Below are positions 50,995 through 60,322 of a stretch of DNA of 64,000 nt, piece by piece. Under the pieces are notes generated by a model that worked only from the letters and a program-made list of their open reading frames with translations, searched no databases and was not told the origin of the DNA. Both the position numbers and the translations under genes were made by a program. Source of the stretch: JAAYAY01 sp964563135 (GTDB lineage: Bacteria; Planctomycetota; Planctomycetia; Pirellulales; Thermoguttaceae); NCBI GenBank assembly GCA_964563135.1, contig CAZLWV010000012.1:1-64000 (forward strand), written 5' to 3'. The number at the start of each line of letters is the position of its first letter. Position 1 is the first letter of the stretch.

Positions 50995-53043
50995 CTAATG
51001 GCCTCCCGAGGGTTCCAGGCCGTGGAGGGATTTTGCCTTGCTCAACAGCGGCCAGCCGTAGCCGTACAGCGCGATGAGCACGAAGCAGGCCATTGGCACG
51101 ATGAACCCGCGGGACATGTCGTAGCGGTCGGCGACGGCGCCCATGACCTTGGGCAGCATGGCGCCTCCCATGATGGCCATGACGATGTAGGCCGATGCTC
51201 CTTTCGCCCGCTCCCCCAGCCCGAAAATACCGAGGGCGAAGATCGTGGGGAACATGATCGACATGAAGAAGTAGCTGAGGAAGACGCAGATCACGGACAG
51301 CCAACCCAATTTCAGGAAGACCAGGAGGCAAGCCACGACATTGAGCGCGGCGTAGAGCCCCACGATCTTGTGGGCCGAATACTTTCGCAACAATCCAGCG
51401 CCCGTGAAGCGGCCGGTCAGGAAGCAGATGAATCCCAAGGTGGCCAGGAAGCGTGCCGCCGCGCGGTTACTGAACCCCAGAATACCGTCCCGGAAGGGAA
51501 GCGCCTGGGGATAGGCATCCTCGAGGAGCATGCGATTGAGCCGGCTCCGGTCGACCCCCTTCGGATCTTGGGCCAGGAGTTGTTGCGTTTTTTCCTGGAG
51601 GCTGACGCCACTGAACCGGGCCTCGTCGTAAAGGGTCGGCTTCTTCTTTTTGGCGGAGCGCGTGTCGCGCGCGACAATATCGTCCAGATCTCGCGAAAGG
51701 TGGAAACGCAATGTCCGATCCGAAGCCGAACCGTCATATTTCTGCATCGCCTGAACGGTTTCCTCGGACAGTTGGCTGCGAATGAAGTCCGACACGGGAT
51801 CGGTGGGCTGTTGCAGCCTGGTCACCAGGGAAGGCAGGTCCTTGATGTCACCCTTGTCGATTCTCGTCTTCACTTCAATCAGAGATTCCTTTTTCTTCCC
51901 CTGCTGTGCCCCCGCCGGCACTTCGGTCGCGGTCTTGTTCCATGCGGCGGGCAGAGGCGGCACCTCCCAGGTCATGTAGTTGATTACGAAACTGAAAATG
52001 CCCGCCTGCGCAGCCACATAGAAGAACTGGGCCAACGTGGCGCCCGAGAAGTGGGGATGCGACCAGATGCTGTGGTGCGACATCTTCATCACGATCGGGA
52101 TGAGCACCAGGGCAAGGATAAGTGATATCGCAGCAGCGACGCCCACCAGCACGACCAGGACGGAATTGCCTGCGGTGATCTCCATGTTCGACGGGGGAGG
52201 TATCTGGGAGGCGATATTCACCAAGCGCGGTCCCACGTGCAGGGTTTCATGGAGTACAAGCCACAGGATCATGCCGACAGCACCGACCAGGGCAACCGCG
52301 TTCAGCCACAACAGGAAATAGGCCGGCACCCGGGCGACCTTTCGCTCAGTCGTTTTCGACTCCACCTCGGACTCGCCCTTCCTGGCGATGCTGTAATCAT
52401 CCTCGGTCTGGACGTCAGGGACAGGAGCGAAGAAGAACAGCACGGCCAGCACAAGGACGGCGACTCCGACACCCGCATAAGGGATCCACAACGTTTCGGC
52501 ACCGGTGCTCACGCCGGCCGCATCCGTGCCGTAGAAGTACATGCTGCCCGCGATCGGTCCCAGAATCCAGCCGATGCCGTTGCAGGACTGGGCCAGGTTG
52601 ATTCTGGTAGCCGCGTAGCGCGGCGATCCGAGCACAGTCGTATAGGGATTGGCCACCGTTTCGAGAAACGTCAGGCCGGAGGCGATCACGCACACTCCCA
52701 GAAGAAACGCCCAGAACTCCGCGATATGCGTGGCTGGGATGAACCAGAACCCTCCGACGGCCACCATGAACAGGCCGGCGATAATGCCCCCCTTGTAGCC
52801 CAGCCTGGTTGCCAGCCAGCCGGCCGGAATCGACATCAGGAAGTAGCCCAGGTAGTGGGCGAACTGGACCCAGGCGGACTGGGCCAGCGTCAGGTCCAGT
52901 TCCTCCTGGAAATGCTTGTCCATGACGTCAATCATGCCGTTGCAGAATCCCCAGAGGAGAAACAACGAGCTGACGATCGAGAACGTGAACATCACGTTCC
53001 GCCCGTCACTGAGCACGAACATGCTTTCTTTCTTGTCACTCAT
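50995..53043 (-). CDS. Enlarged FucP-like major facilitator sugar permease
   Basis: 682 residues against about 440 for L-fucose permease. Start ATG 53043 (MSDKKESMFVLSDGRNVMFT). The first six helices match FucP: SLFLLWGFCNGMIDVMDKHF, QSAWVQFAHYLGYFLMSIPA, ASGLTFLETVANPYTTVLGS and RINLAQSCNGIGWILGPIAG. Between helices 6 and 7 there is an extra region with two more hydrophobic segments (about 235-335). Between helices 7 and 8 (after AAQAGIFSFVINYMTW) a soluble insert of about 140 residues lies at about 375-515. The last five helices are normal. It is followed 123 bp later by a DUF6786 gene, also minus strand but upstream, suggesting a sugar-use pair. The substrate may be L-fucose, glucose or galactose. 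Confidence 0.85.
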   Translation of the reverse strand: MSDKKESMFVLSDGRNVMFTFSIVSSLFLLWGFCNGMIDVMDKHFQEELDLTLAQSAWVQFAHYLGYFLMSIPAGWLATRLGYKGGIIAGLFMVAVGGFWFIPATHIAEFWAFLLGVCVIASGLTFLETVANPYTTVLGSPRYAATRINLAQSCNGIGWILGPIAGSMYFYGTDAAGVSTGAETLWIPYAGVGVAVLVLAVLFFFAPVPDVQTEDDYSIARKGESEVESKTTERKVARVPAYFLLWLNAVALVGAVGMILWLVLHETLHVGPRLVNIASQIPPPSNMEITAGNSVLVVLVGVAAAISLILALVLIPIVMKMSHHSIWSHPHFSGATLAQFFYVAAQAGIFSFVINYMTWEVPPLPAAWNKTATEVPAGAQQGKKKESLIEVKTRIDKGDIKDLPSLVTRLQQPTDPVSDFIRSQLSEETVQAMQKYDGSASDRTLRFHLSRDLDDIVARDTRSAKKKKPTLYDEARFSGVSLQEKTQQLLAQDPKGVDRSRLNRMLLEDAYPQALPFRDGILGFSNRAAARFLATLGFICFLTGRFTGAGLLRKYSAHKIVGLYAALNVVACLLVFLKLGWLSVICVFLSYFFMSIMFPTIFALGIFGLGERAKGASAYIVMAIMGGAMLPKVMGAVADRYDMSRGFIVPMACFVLIALYGYGWPLLSKAKSLHGLEPSGGH

Positions 53044-53166
53044 GCGCGGGATCGATTCTGTCTCAATGGCAACGGAGGAAGGAAATCACGACAGGTCCGA
53101 CGGGGAAGGAACCAGGGGGGCGCTGCAATCGAGGGCCACGATTCCCGAACGGCTCGCCAGCGGAAA

Positions 53167-54390
53167 CTACGGCTTTTTCAAGGCACTCTGGATCTCGGCC
53201 AGCGATACGCCGAGCGTGGCCTGGGCTACCCGGTCCAGATCGGTTTCCGGCCCGGCCAGATGGATGGTGCGATGGACGTGCGAGAGGCTCTCTCCGGGCG
53301 CCAGGGCTGCAGCCGGAGACGACGACTCCAGTTCGTAGAACGGTCCCATCGGCTTGGCTCCAGGAGACGGGGGCCCGTCATTGTAGGCGTTGGCCGCGTC
53401 GCCGCCGTAGGGGTTGTCCTGCAACTTCCAGAGCGAGTTCACATAGTCGCTCACACCCTTGGGCTGATTGAACTGGACGATCGTCAGCACGCGGTTGTCG
53501 GCATCGTAGCTGCCCAGCACGGCCTTGCTGCGATTGGGGTTGATGCCGATCTTGCTGCGGAACTTGCCATCGGCGGCAAAGAAGATCACGTCGTCGTTGA
53601 CCACCAGACGTTCCGCGGGAATGCTGCCGAAGTAATCGGACGTGACCTTGATCCCCAGCTCGGACTCGGGTCCCTCCTGGATGGGAACGACGATCGTGGC
53701 CGACGGAGACGGATTGAACATTCCGAGAATCCAGACCGACAGGAGTCCGGTTTCCTTCTTCCACGCGCTGGCGCCGGCATTGGTGATTCGATTGTCGGAC
53801 TCGTAGGCAACGAGGCTCACGTCCTCGGCTGCCGGCACGCCGAGACGCTGCCAGGCCGTCTTGCTGTCGAGCAGCCGAACATCGCGGTTCACAGCCACTT
53901 CAAACTGGGTACCCGAGTAATTGGTCAACGAGAACTTCTTGGCAAACACCGCCCGGTCCCGGGACTGGCTCACGACCTCGAACGGCAAGGTATCGATGAC
54001 TGCGGGGGTGTGCCAGTCGGCAAACTCGAACTTCGCCCCCTTGGCGAAGAAGATCGAGAACTGCCCCCCTTCCGGTCCCATCCAGAAGCGGTCTTCGCCG
54101 CCGAAGGCGTTCATGTGCTCCAGGACCTTTCCGGACGCTATCAACTCGCGATTGATCCAGCCGAAACTGGGGCCGGAATCTCCTCCGGCCGTGCTGGTCA
54201 TGACGCGGCCTTGCCAGGCGGGGGAAACCGCCACCTTGCCGAGTCCGTTCTCATCGCTGAGCACGATCAGGTCGGTGTGGCCCTTGAGAAAGGAGATGTC
54301 CTCGCCGAAATCGGCGGCGCGGGCACCCTGAGCGAAAGCGACGATCGAAGCAAAGAACACAAGTGCGATGGTGATCAGTTTGAGTTCCAT
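53167..54390 (-). CDS. DUF6786-family exported protein
   Basis: 407 residues. Start ATG 54390 (MELKLITIALVFFASIVAFA), a signal peptide ending GARA. The rest fits the DUF6786 family, which has a galactose-mutarotase-like beta-supersandwich appearance: GLGKVAVSPAWQGRVMTSTA, FGWINRELIASGKVLEHMNA, GGEDRFWMGPEGGQFSIFF, VYELES-type strand FYELESSSPAAALAPGESLS and HVHRTIHLAG. No reaction is assigned to the family. It is upstream of and co-directional with the FucP-like permease, 123 bp apart. Periplasmic sugar-binding or epimerase-like function is an inference from fold resemblance. Confidence 0.82.
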   Translation of the reverse strand: MELKLITIALVFFASIVAFAQGARAADFGEDISFLKGHTDLIVLSDENGLGKVAVSPAWQGRVMTSTAGGDSGPSFGWINRELIASGKVLEHMNAFGGEDRFWMGPEGGQFSIFFAKGAKFEFADWHTPAVIDTLPFEVVSQSRDRAVFAKKFSLTNYSGTQFEVAVNRDVRLLDSKTAWQRLGVPAAEDVSLVAYESDNRITNAGASAWKKETGLLSVWILGMFNPSPSATIVVPIQEGPESELGIKVTSDYFGSIPAERLVVNDDVIFFAADGKFRSKIGINPNRSKAVLGSYDADNRVLTIVQFNQPKGVSDYVNSLWKLQDNPYGGDAANAYNDGPPSPGAKPMGPFYELESSSPAAALAPGESLSHVHRTIHLAGPETDLDRVAQATLGVSLAEIQSALKKP

Positions 54391-54509
54391 GGCGATGAGG
54401 CTGTGTCTGAACTGCGGGGTGAAACCGGGGCACGAAACTGCCACCAAGGATATCCTACGCCCGAGACGCGGTCAATCATTCACTCGCCGGTCGCGAAATT
54501 GTAGGTTTC

Positions 54510-55011
54510 TTATGGTATTTGTCCCGCCTCCAGGGCTCTTTGAAGTTCTTCACCGGTTCCACCGATCCATCTGTCGGGCAAGCCGGAACGATTCACATGA
54601 CCATCGATCGAAGGCACCACGAGGGCGTCCTTGCCCGTTTCAGTCCTTCCCTTCCAGGTGAACTCGATACAACTCAAAGAAGGTCGGCGCATCGAGCAAC
54701 TCGACCTTCGGATCGAGCCGTTCCATCTGCTCGACCACGCGAGCGTACCACGTGGGCGTTTTGAGCAGGTCGAAGTGCGGCGACTGAACGAATCGAACGT
54801 AGAGCCGAGGCTCGCTGCGGTTGACAATCCCCTGAAGGGCAGCCACCACATGGCAATGATCCCAAGCCGTCCTGACCTGCTCCGAATCGTTCAGATCGAT
54901 CCTGGCAGCGTAGGTGAGATCGTAGAACCGAATCGGTTCCGATTCGGCACCAGCCGCAATGCCTGCGAATGACAACAGAGCGGCGGCCAGCAAGACTGTC
55001 GACTTCCGCAT
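54510..55011 (-). pseudogene. Truncated GxGYxYP-type exported protein
   Basis: Start ATG 55011 (MRKSTVLLAAALLSFAGIAA), a signal peptide ending AGA. The following IRFYDLTYAARIDLNDSEQV, AWDHCHVVAALQGIVNRSEP and RLYVRFVQSPHFDLLKTP match the beginning of GxGYxYP putative glycoside hydrolases, which are normally over 500 residues. The frame stops after 123 residues at 54640. In another frame the coding-like sequence goes on from 54660 to 54510 (TGKDALVVPSIDGHVNRSGL, DRWIGGTGEELQRALEAGQ). No catalytic part is left. It lies between the SbcC-like gene and the DUF6786 gene; a relic. Confidence 0.55.
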
Positions 55012-55021
55012 TCCAACTCCC

Positions 55022-58000
55022 TCACATTCCGCGTCTTCTCGCGCCCGCGAGCACACAATCGACAAGTTCTGCAAGCCGCGCGCGGCGGAGCAGCCCGCGG
55101 TCGAGCTGGTTGAAAAGCTGGACCTGAGTCCGCTGGTGGATCTCCTCCGGGTCGAGAGGAGCATCTTCCATCAGGTAGCCGTTGGCGGCCAGGTATTCGG
55201 CCAGTGCTTCCCGCTTGTCGCTGCGGAAACCGCGGACCTCGCTCCGCTGGAGCGCATCGAGCAGTCGACGGGCGTCGCGGCCGACCTGCTCGGCCAGTTC
55301 GTCGACACGATCCAGATACACATCGCTGACGGCCCCCGAGTCGGCCAGGGCCGCCCGGTCGACGGGCTCGCCCCGGCCGATCCGCCAGAGATGGACCGCC
55401 GTCTCGATCGCCCTGGCCGCCGCCTCTGCCTGGCGATACAGGGGCGAATCCTTGCGCAGCATCTCCACATGGCCATAGGCGGCAAGCGTCTGCAACTGCC
55501 CCCAGCGGTTGATTCCCGCTTCGAGCAGCCGGTGCAGGAGATCCACGTCGTCGATCAGGTACCAGAGATGGAGATTGCCCGGTTCGTCGCGCGGATCGAT
55601 CGCCGGGACGTTAAGGCGCTGTCCATACTCGCTCCACGCAAGCCCCTCGGGGCGCGGGACGGGCACGGGTTCCGCCCGTTCAAACTCGATCGGCGGCACC
55701 CGTTCCGCCTCGCTGAACTTGCGAATTTCGGCCAGATCGATGAGGCGGTTCGGCACGTCCTGGCAGCGATGCAGCAACTCCCGCCACTTGCCGACTTCGT
55801 CGTGCTGTGCCGTGAAATAGAAGACTTGCCGGCCGTCGCGGCAGATTTCGATCACCGCGTCGATGATCTCGCGGGCCCGGCGCTCGTCGCTGTTGCCGAG
55901 CGTCTCATCCAGAACCAGCGGCACTTTGATCCCATGCTCCTGCTGCTCGACGAAGGCCACGCGAACCGCCAGCAGGAGCTGCAGCCGCGTGCCGCTCGAA
56001 AGCTCGTCGAGAGCCAGTCCCTCGTTGCGCGACGTGTCGAAGGCGCGGAACTGGGGCGGATCTGCCTGGTGGACGTGCAACTCGTAGCGCCCGTGAGTGA
56101 TCCGGGCAAACAGGCTGCGGGCGCGCTTGAGCACGCCGGGCAATTCCTCCTGCTGGTGCTCGACGAGGAAATCCGCCAGCAGGCTTCCGACCAGTGCATC
56201 GTGGTCCAGTGCCCTTTGGCCCCGCAGCGCGTCGGCAGCTTCCTGCAGCTCGGCCAGGCGGGCTTCCATGTCGGTGCCGTGGCGGGCCGCATCGATTGCC
56301 TCCTCGATTCCGCCGATCTCCTGGTTGATGCGTTCCAGGCGCGCGGCCGCCGTGCGGCATTGTTGCCGCCGAAGTTCGAGTTCCTCCCTCGCCAGTGAAA
56401 GGAGGTCCGGTCGGCCGGCCAGAGCGGTCTCGAGCAGGCTGCGATTGTGCTCGGCCAGCCGCAACTGGTCCGCCACCTGGTCATAGTGCTGCCGCTGGCG
56501 TGCCCAGTCGCGCAGAAGCGGCTCCTCCTCGGCGGTCAGGCCCGTTCGGGCAAACAGCTCCCGCTGTTCGATGGTCAGGCTCTCGATCTCCCGCGCGACC
56601 AAGTTGAGGTTCGTGGCGCTGTCCAGGGCCGTTTCGGCGGCGGTCAGGTAGCGCTGCATGCGAGTGTCGAGGGCGTCGACGCGGGCATGGGCCTCGTCGG
56701 CATCTCGTGCATCTTGCAGGCCGTAGGGCATCAGGGCGCCGTTGATCTCCCCCAGCAGTTCGCGGAACTGGCCCCTGGCCGTCTCCGCGGCGGTCGACGC
56801 TTCCTGCCGGCGTCTTTCGGCGTCGCGATAGCGATGGATGTTGCCGGCCATAAGCACGAGCGAAGTGTCGTCGCTGTCGGCATCGAGTCCGAGGCGTCCG
56901 ATCCAGGCGCTGCGTTCTTCCTCGAACTGGTCGTCCCGGTCCAGCAAGGCCTCGAACTTGTCGGCCAGGCCCGCCCAGCGGGTTTCCTTCTCCCGAACGA
57001 TCGTGGCCCGATCCAGCCGCTGCTGCAGATCGCGGACGAAGGCCCGCACCGCCGCCGCCGCCCACTCCGCGGGTCCTTCGATCGACAGGCTCGCGTAGTC
57101 GTGCTCGATCTCCGCGCGGCGATCCAGGACGTCGGCCGAATGGGGTCGAAATGCCCAGCCGATCATGCCGGTTCCCAGGAGCGTCAGCAGGAGCCACGAC
57201 GGGCCGACCACCACCGTCATCAAGATCGAAAAGACGATCAGGGCCACGCCGGCAATCGTGAAATCCAGGGCGTACCGGCTGTCGCTGCCGGTTCCGACCT
57301 GGCTCACGCCCAGCCAGCGATGGAGGAGGATGACCCCTTCATGAATCCGTTCGGGATCGCCGGCAGCGGATGCGTCATCCACCGTTTCCAGCCACTGGCG
57401 CATGGCCTCGGCCGCCATGCGGTCGGCACGGTGCTTTTCGACCCGCCGGGCGAAGGCGAAGAACTCCTGGATCGTGGCGGCGTCGAACTGCGATGCCCGC
57501 TCCGGCCCGACGTCGGGGCCAAGCAGGGCCCGGGCGCTCTGGAGGTCCGTCTCCGCCTGGCGGGCGGCTTCCTCTCGGCGGCTGATGTCGTCGCGCAGAT
57601 TTGCCAGGCGGCGGCACTTGAGCCGCAACGTGGTGACGAAACCTTCCGGAAGCCCGCCCTGGGGGAGGTCGGCAGACGCAAGTTCGCGATCGGCTTTTTC
57701 CCGCCGCAACTCCTCCTTGCGCCGCCGAGCACGGGCCGCCTCGAACGCCTTGTGGAGGGAATCGAGCCGCTCGATGTCGTGCTGGGTCACGCGGGCTACG
57801 CCCGCCGGAAACACCCGAAGCTGGTTGCGGACATCGGTGACCTGCTCTTCGGCCGCGTGGCGTTCGAGGGCCTTGTCGAGCAGCGTCATCTCGGCAAGGG
57901 CCGCCTCCGCGGCCACCTTTTCTCCGTGCAGACGCTTGAGATTCGCCTGCCGTTCGACCAGTTCGTCCTGGCGTCGCAAGGCCGCCTGGTGCCGCTTTTC

Positions 58001-58504
58001 TGCCTGCGCCAGGTCCTTGGTCAGTTTTCCGCGCCGCGTCGGCTGGCGGCTGAACCCCAACGATTTGCGGGCGGCGGGCACGTCGTATCCGCCCGAGAGC
58101 TCCCGCACAATCTGGCTCGCCAGGTCGTAGTCGTGCTCTGTCCGGATCAGGTCCTGAAGCGCCAGCACGTTCCGGTCGCCAACCTCGGGCGGAGCCAGCT
58201 TGGGATAATCGGTCGCCCCGCTGTGGGCCCGATCGATGGCTCGAATCCGGCCGGAATCGCAATCCAGTTCCAACTGCCGGCCGTTCACCTCGGCCGACGC
58301 CCGCAGGGAAACGTGATCGTTGGCCCCTTCGGTGGGCCTGAGCAGATAATGGATCGCCTTGCCCAGGGTGGTCTTTCCCGAGGCATTCGGCCCGTAGATG
58401 ACGTTGATGCCGGACGAGAGTTCCGGCAGCGCAAGATCTCCCCGCTGAAAACCGGGCATCCGGCGGATTTCGATCGATTTGAAGAACGCAGCCGTGGGTC
58501 TCAT
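55022..58504 (-). CDS. SbcC/YhaN-like SMC-type ATPase
   Basis: 1160 residues. Start ATG 58504, 6 bases after AGGA, and 14 bp after the SbcD-like gene. The N-terminal Walker A is G-P-N-A-S-G-K-T-T (about 40) with QDLIRTEHDYDLASQIVREL. Long coiled-coil arms (about 150-440, 520-830) are rich in R, E and A. In the centre, at about 420-460, is a hydrophobic hairpin (FTIAGVALIVFSILMTVVVG; SWLLLTLLGTGMIGWAF) instead of the zinc hook CxxC. The C-terminal half has the signature L-D-E-L-S-S-G-T-R-L-Q-L and Walker B V-P-L-V-L-D-E-T-L-G-N-S-D. About 200 extra residues follow the ATPase. As with B. subtilis YhaN, a membrane-anchored double-strand-break nuclease complex is inferred. Confidence 0.85.
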   Translation of the reverse strand: MRPTAAFFKSIEIRRMPGFQRGDLALPELSSGINVIYGPNASGKTTLGKAIHYLLRPTEGANDHVSLRASAEVNGRQLELDCDSGRIRAIDRAHSGATDYPKLAPPEVGDRNVLALQDLIRTEHDYDLASQIVRELSGGYDVPAARKSLGFSRQPTRRGKLTKDLAQAEKRHQAALRRQDELVERQANLKRLHGEKVAAEAALAEMTLLDKALERHAAEEQVTDVRNQLRVFPAGVARVTQHDIERLDSLHKAFEAARARRRKEELRREKADRELASADLPQGGLPEGFVTTLRLKCRRLANLRDDISRREEAARQAETDLQSARALLGPDVGPERASQFDAATIQEFFAFARRVEKHRADRMAAEAMRQWLETVDDASAAGDPERIHEGVILLHRWLGVSQVGTGSDSRYALDFTIAGVALIVFSILMTVVVGPSWLLLTLLGTGMIGWAFRPHSADVLDRRAEIEHDYASLSIEGPAEWAAAAVRAFVRDLQQRLDRATIVREKETRWAGLADKFEALLDRDDQFEEERSAWIGRLGLDADSDDTSLVLMAGNIHRYRDAERRRQEASTAAETARGQFRELLGEINGALMPYGLQDARDADEAHARVDALDTRMQRYLTAAETALDSATNLNLVAREIESLTIEQRELFARTGLTAEEEPLLRDWARQRQHYDQVADQLRLAEHNRSLLETALAGRPDLLSLAREELELRRQQCRTAAARLERINQEIGGIEEAIDAARHGTDMEARLAELQEAADALRGQRALDHDALVGSLLADFLVEHQQEELPGVLKRARSLFARITHGRYELHVHQADPPQFRAFDTSRNEGLALDELSSGTRLQLLLAVRVAFVEQQEHGIKVPLVLDETLGNSDERRAREIIDAVIEICRDGRQVFYFTAQHDEVGKWRELLHRCQDVPNRLIDLAEIRKFSEAERVPPIEFERAEPVPVPRPEGLAWSEYGQRLNVPAIDPRDEPGNLHLWYLIDDVDLLHRLLEAGINRWGQLQTLAAYGHVEMLRKDSPLYRQAEAAARAIETAVHLWRIGRGEPVDRAALADSGAVSDVYLDRVDELAEQVGRDARRLLDALQRSEVRGFRSDKREALAEYLAANGYLMEDAPLDPEEIHQRTQVQLFNQLDRGLLRRARLAELVDCVLAGARRRGM

Positions 58505-58518
58505 AGAGGTCCTGGTTC

Positions 58519-59874
58519 CTACGCCTGCTCTGCCTGGGTGGCCGCCGCACGCTGCGCCAGCAGTGTATCCAGCAGGAGCCGCCCCTGGCGGATCAACGTC
58601 CGCCGCGCCGTTTCCGCATCGGGAGGCGGATCGGTACGCAGCGAGCAATAGGCCGGGGCATTGTGAACCTCGAGCATCTGGACCTGCGCCTTGCGGACCA
58701 GATCGGCCGTCTCCGGCGACGCGCCGGCCGACTGGAGCGAGATCAGCGTCCGGGCGAGCACCCCGGTCGGATCGCGTTTGCCCGCCAGTTCCTCGAGATC
58801 GACGACCGGCAAGGTCTCGTTGGTGATCTTGTCGATCCGCACGGTCGTTCCGCGGTAGCGCCGCTCGTACTGTTCGACCATCGGCCGGGCAAGCACGTCC
58901 AACTGCGACGAAAGGGGCGTTCGGCCGCAGAGGATCAATCGCAGCGAGAGCTGTTCGACCAGTTCCTGGGTCTGGGCATCCAGATCGGCCATGTAACGGC
59001 CGACGGAGGCCGTCAGGTGTGACTCCAGGTCGTCGCCATCGGCCAGCCCGGCCAGATCGATTTCAACACTTTCGTAGCGGACGGGCGACATCGGCAATTG
59101 TCTGGCACCGGCCCGCCGCGGACCGTGGAGTTCGATCAGCCACGGCCCGTGCGGCCCCGTCTCGCCCGGATCCATGGCCTGCGGCGACCCCGTGTAAAGC
59201 AGCGCCGGCCCGGCCTGCGGCGGCTCCCAGCGGGGCCGGTGAACGTGCCCCAGCACCCAGGTTGTCACGGGGCATTTCAACAGCTCATCGCGAAGGACCG
59301 GGGCGTAGTCGCTGTGCCGGGCATCCAGATCGGCGTGAAGCAATCCAAGCGTGGGCAGCGACGGATCAACCTTCAGACCGTAGTCGTCCATCGGGCTCGA
59401 AGCCACCGTGGCCGTCGGAAACGACCATCCATGGACCCGCAGAATCGGCTGTCCCTGGCGTTGAACAATCGTCTCCTCCCAGCGCCCGTTGCGTCCGACC
59501 AGATGGAGCCACTGGCTTCCAACGGCATCGACAATCTTGGGGAGAACGTCGAAGTCGTGATTCCCGCCGACAGCGTAGGTGGGGATCCCCGCCTCGGCCA
59601 ACTGGATCAGCCCGTCCTCCAGCGGCCCGGTTGCCTCAAAGAAACGGTTCTCGTGATCCACCACGTCTCCGGCCAGGGCCACCAGGTCCACCCCCAGCTC
59701 GATGGCCCGCTGAACGATGTTCAGCCACATCTGCCCGCAGGAATACCGTGCGGCGTTCTCCAAACCGGCCAGCCGGCTTGGGCGACGTCCTATGTGAATG
59801 TCGGCTGTGGCAAGAACCCGGACCTTCGTCGTGGAAGGATAGGATCCATCTTTGGCGGGCTGCGGCACGTTCAC
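58519..59874 (-). CDS. SbcD/YhaO-like DNA repair nuclease (metallophosphoesterase)
   Basis: 451 residues from GTG 59874 (VNVPQPAKDGSYPSTTKVRV); no strong ribosome-binding site, so the exact start is unsure. The calcineurin-like motifs are present: D-I-H-I-G-R-R (motif I, ADIHIG), V-A-L-A-G-D-V-V-D (GD), Y-A-V-G-G-N-H-D-F-D (GNHD), G-L-L-H-A-D, and V-L-G-H-V-H-R-P (GHVH). A C-terminal capping region follows. It makes up the nuclease subunit, with the downstream SMC-type ATPase (14 bp away) the motor, as in SbcCD, Mre11-Rad50 and YhaON. It processes DNA ends and hairpins. The dispersed element copy 3 sits about 220 bp upstream. Confidence 0.88.
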   Translation of the reverse strand: MNVPQPAKDGSYPSTTKVRVLATADIHIGRRPSRLAGLENAARYSCGQMWLNIVQRAIELGVDLVALAGDVVDHENRFFEATGPLEDGLIQLAEAGIPTYAVGGNHDFDVLPKIVDAVGSQWLHLVGRNGRWEETIVQRQGQPILRVHGWSFPTATVASSPMDDYGLKVDPSLPTLGLLHADLDARHSDYAPVLRDELLKCPVTTWVLGHVHRPRWEPPQAGPALLYTGSPQAMDPGETGPHGPWLIELHGPRRAGARQLPMSPVRYESVEIDLAGLADGDDLESHLTASVGRYMADLDAQTQELVEQLSLRLILCGRTPLSSQLDVLARPMVEQYERRYRGTTVRIDKITNETLPVVDLEELAGKRDPTGVLARTLISLQSAGASPETADLVRKAQVQMLEVHNAPAYCSLRTDPPPDAETARRTLIRQGRLLLDTLLAQRAAATQAEQA

Positions 59875-60322
59875 CCCGTGTGGAACTGGCAAAACGCGTA
59901 AATGGTGAGGCGACGGAAAGAGATTGTCGCAACTCCTTGAAACGCATTGTAGCCGATCAGCGGAGGGGAACGAAATGGTCGAGGCTCCGCCCGGCAGCCG
60001 CGACGTTGACTTCACCGGTCGCTGGGCGGCAGAGTGCCCCGCTTGGGAATTGCCAGACACGGCGTTTTCTGTCATCATCGTCGCTCGGACTCGATTGATG
60101 CCTCGGCAGGCAATGCGCGAGGGCCACCGGCGGAAGCCCGGCGCTTGGCGGTCTCCGGTTGGGTGGCCATGAACATTTTCCATGCACACATCAGCAGGGT
60201 CGTTCTTGACTCGGCAAACAACGGTCCGTCGCCGTCTTACTCCCCCCAGAAATCGCGCTTCGGCGATTCCGCTTGCAGACAGACGCCTCCCCACGACTCC
60301 GTACCACTTCGGCCAGACTCCG
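59875..60322. other. Divergent intergenic region with dispersed element
   Basis: 448 bp between the SbcD-like gene (minus) and the Nudix gene (plus). Contains the dispersed element copy 3 (60097-60201); otherwise nothing recognisable. Confidence 0.55.
60097..60201 (-). repeat. Dispersed 105 bp element, copy 3 (upstream of sbcD-like gene)
   Basis: Aligns end to end with 27534-27638 and 42902-43008. Minus-strand blocks: TGATGTGTGCATGGAAAATG, CATGGCCACCC, GCCGGGCTTCCGCC, TGCCTGCCGAGGCATCAATC. It is the copy closest to the consensus. Confidence 0.65.

Noticed and set aside
56447..58651. Plus-strand frame of 734 codons
   Set aside because: Antisense to the SbcC-like gene, same GC-driven effect.
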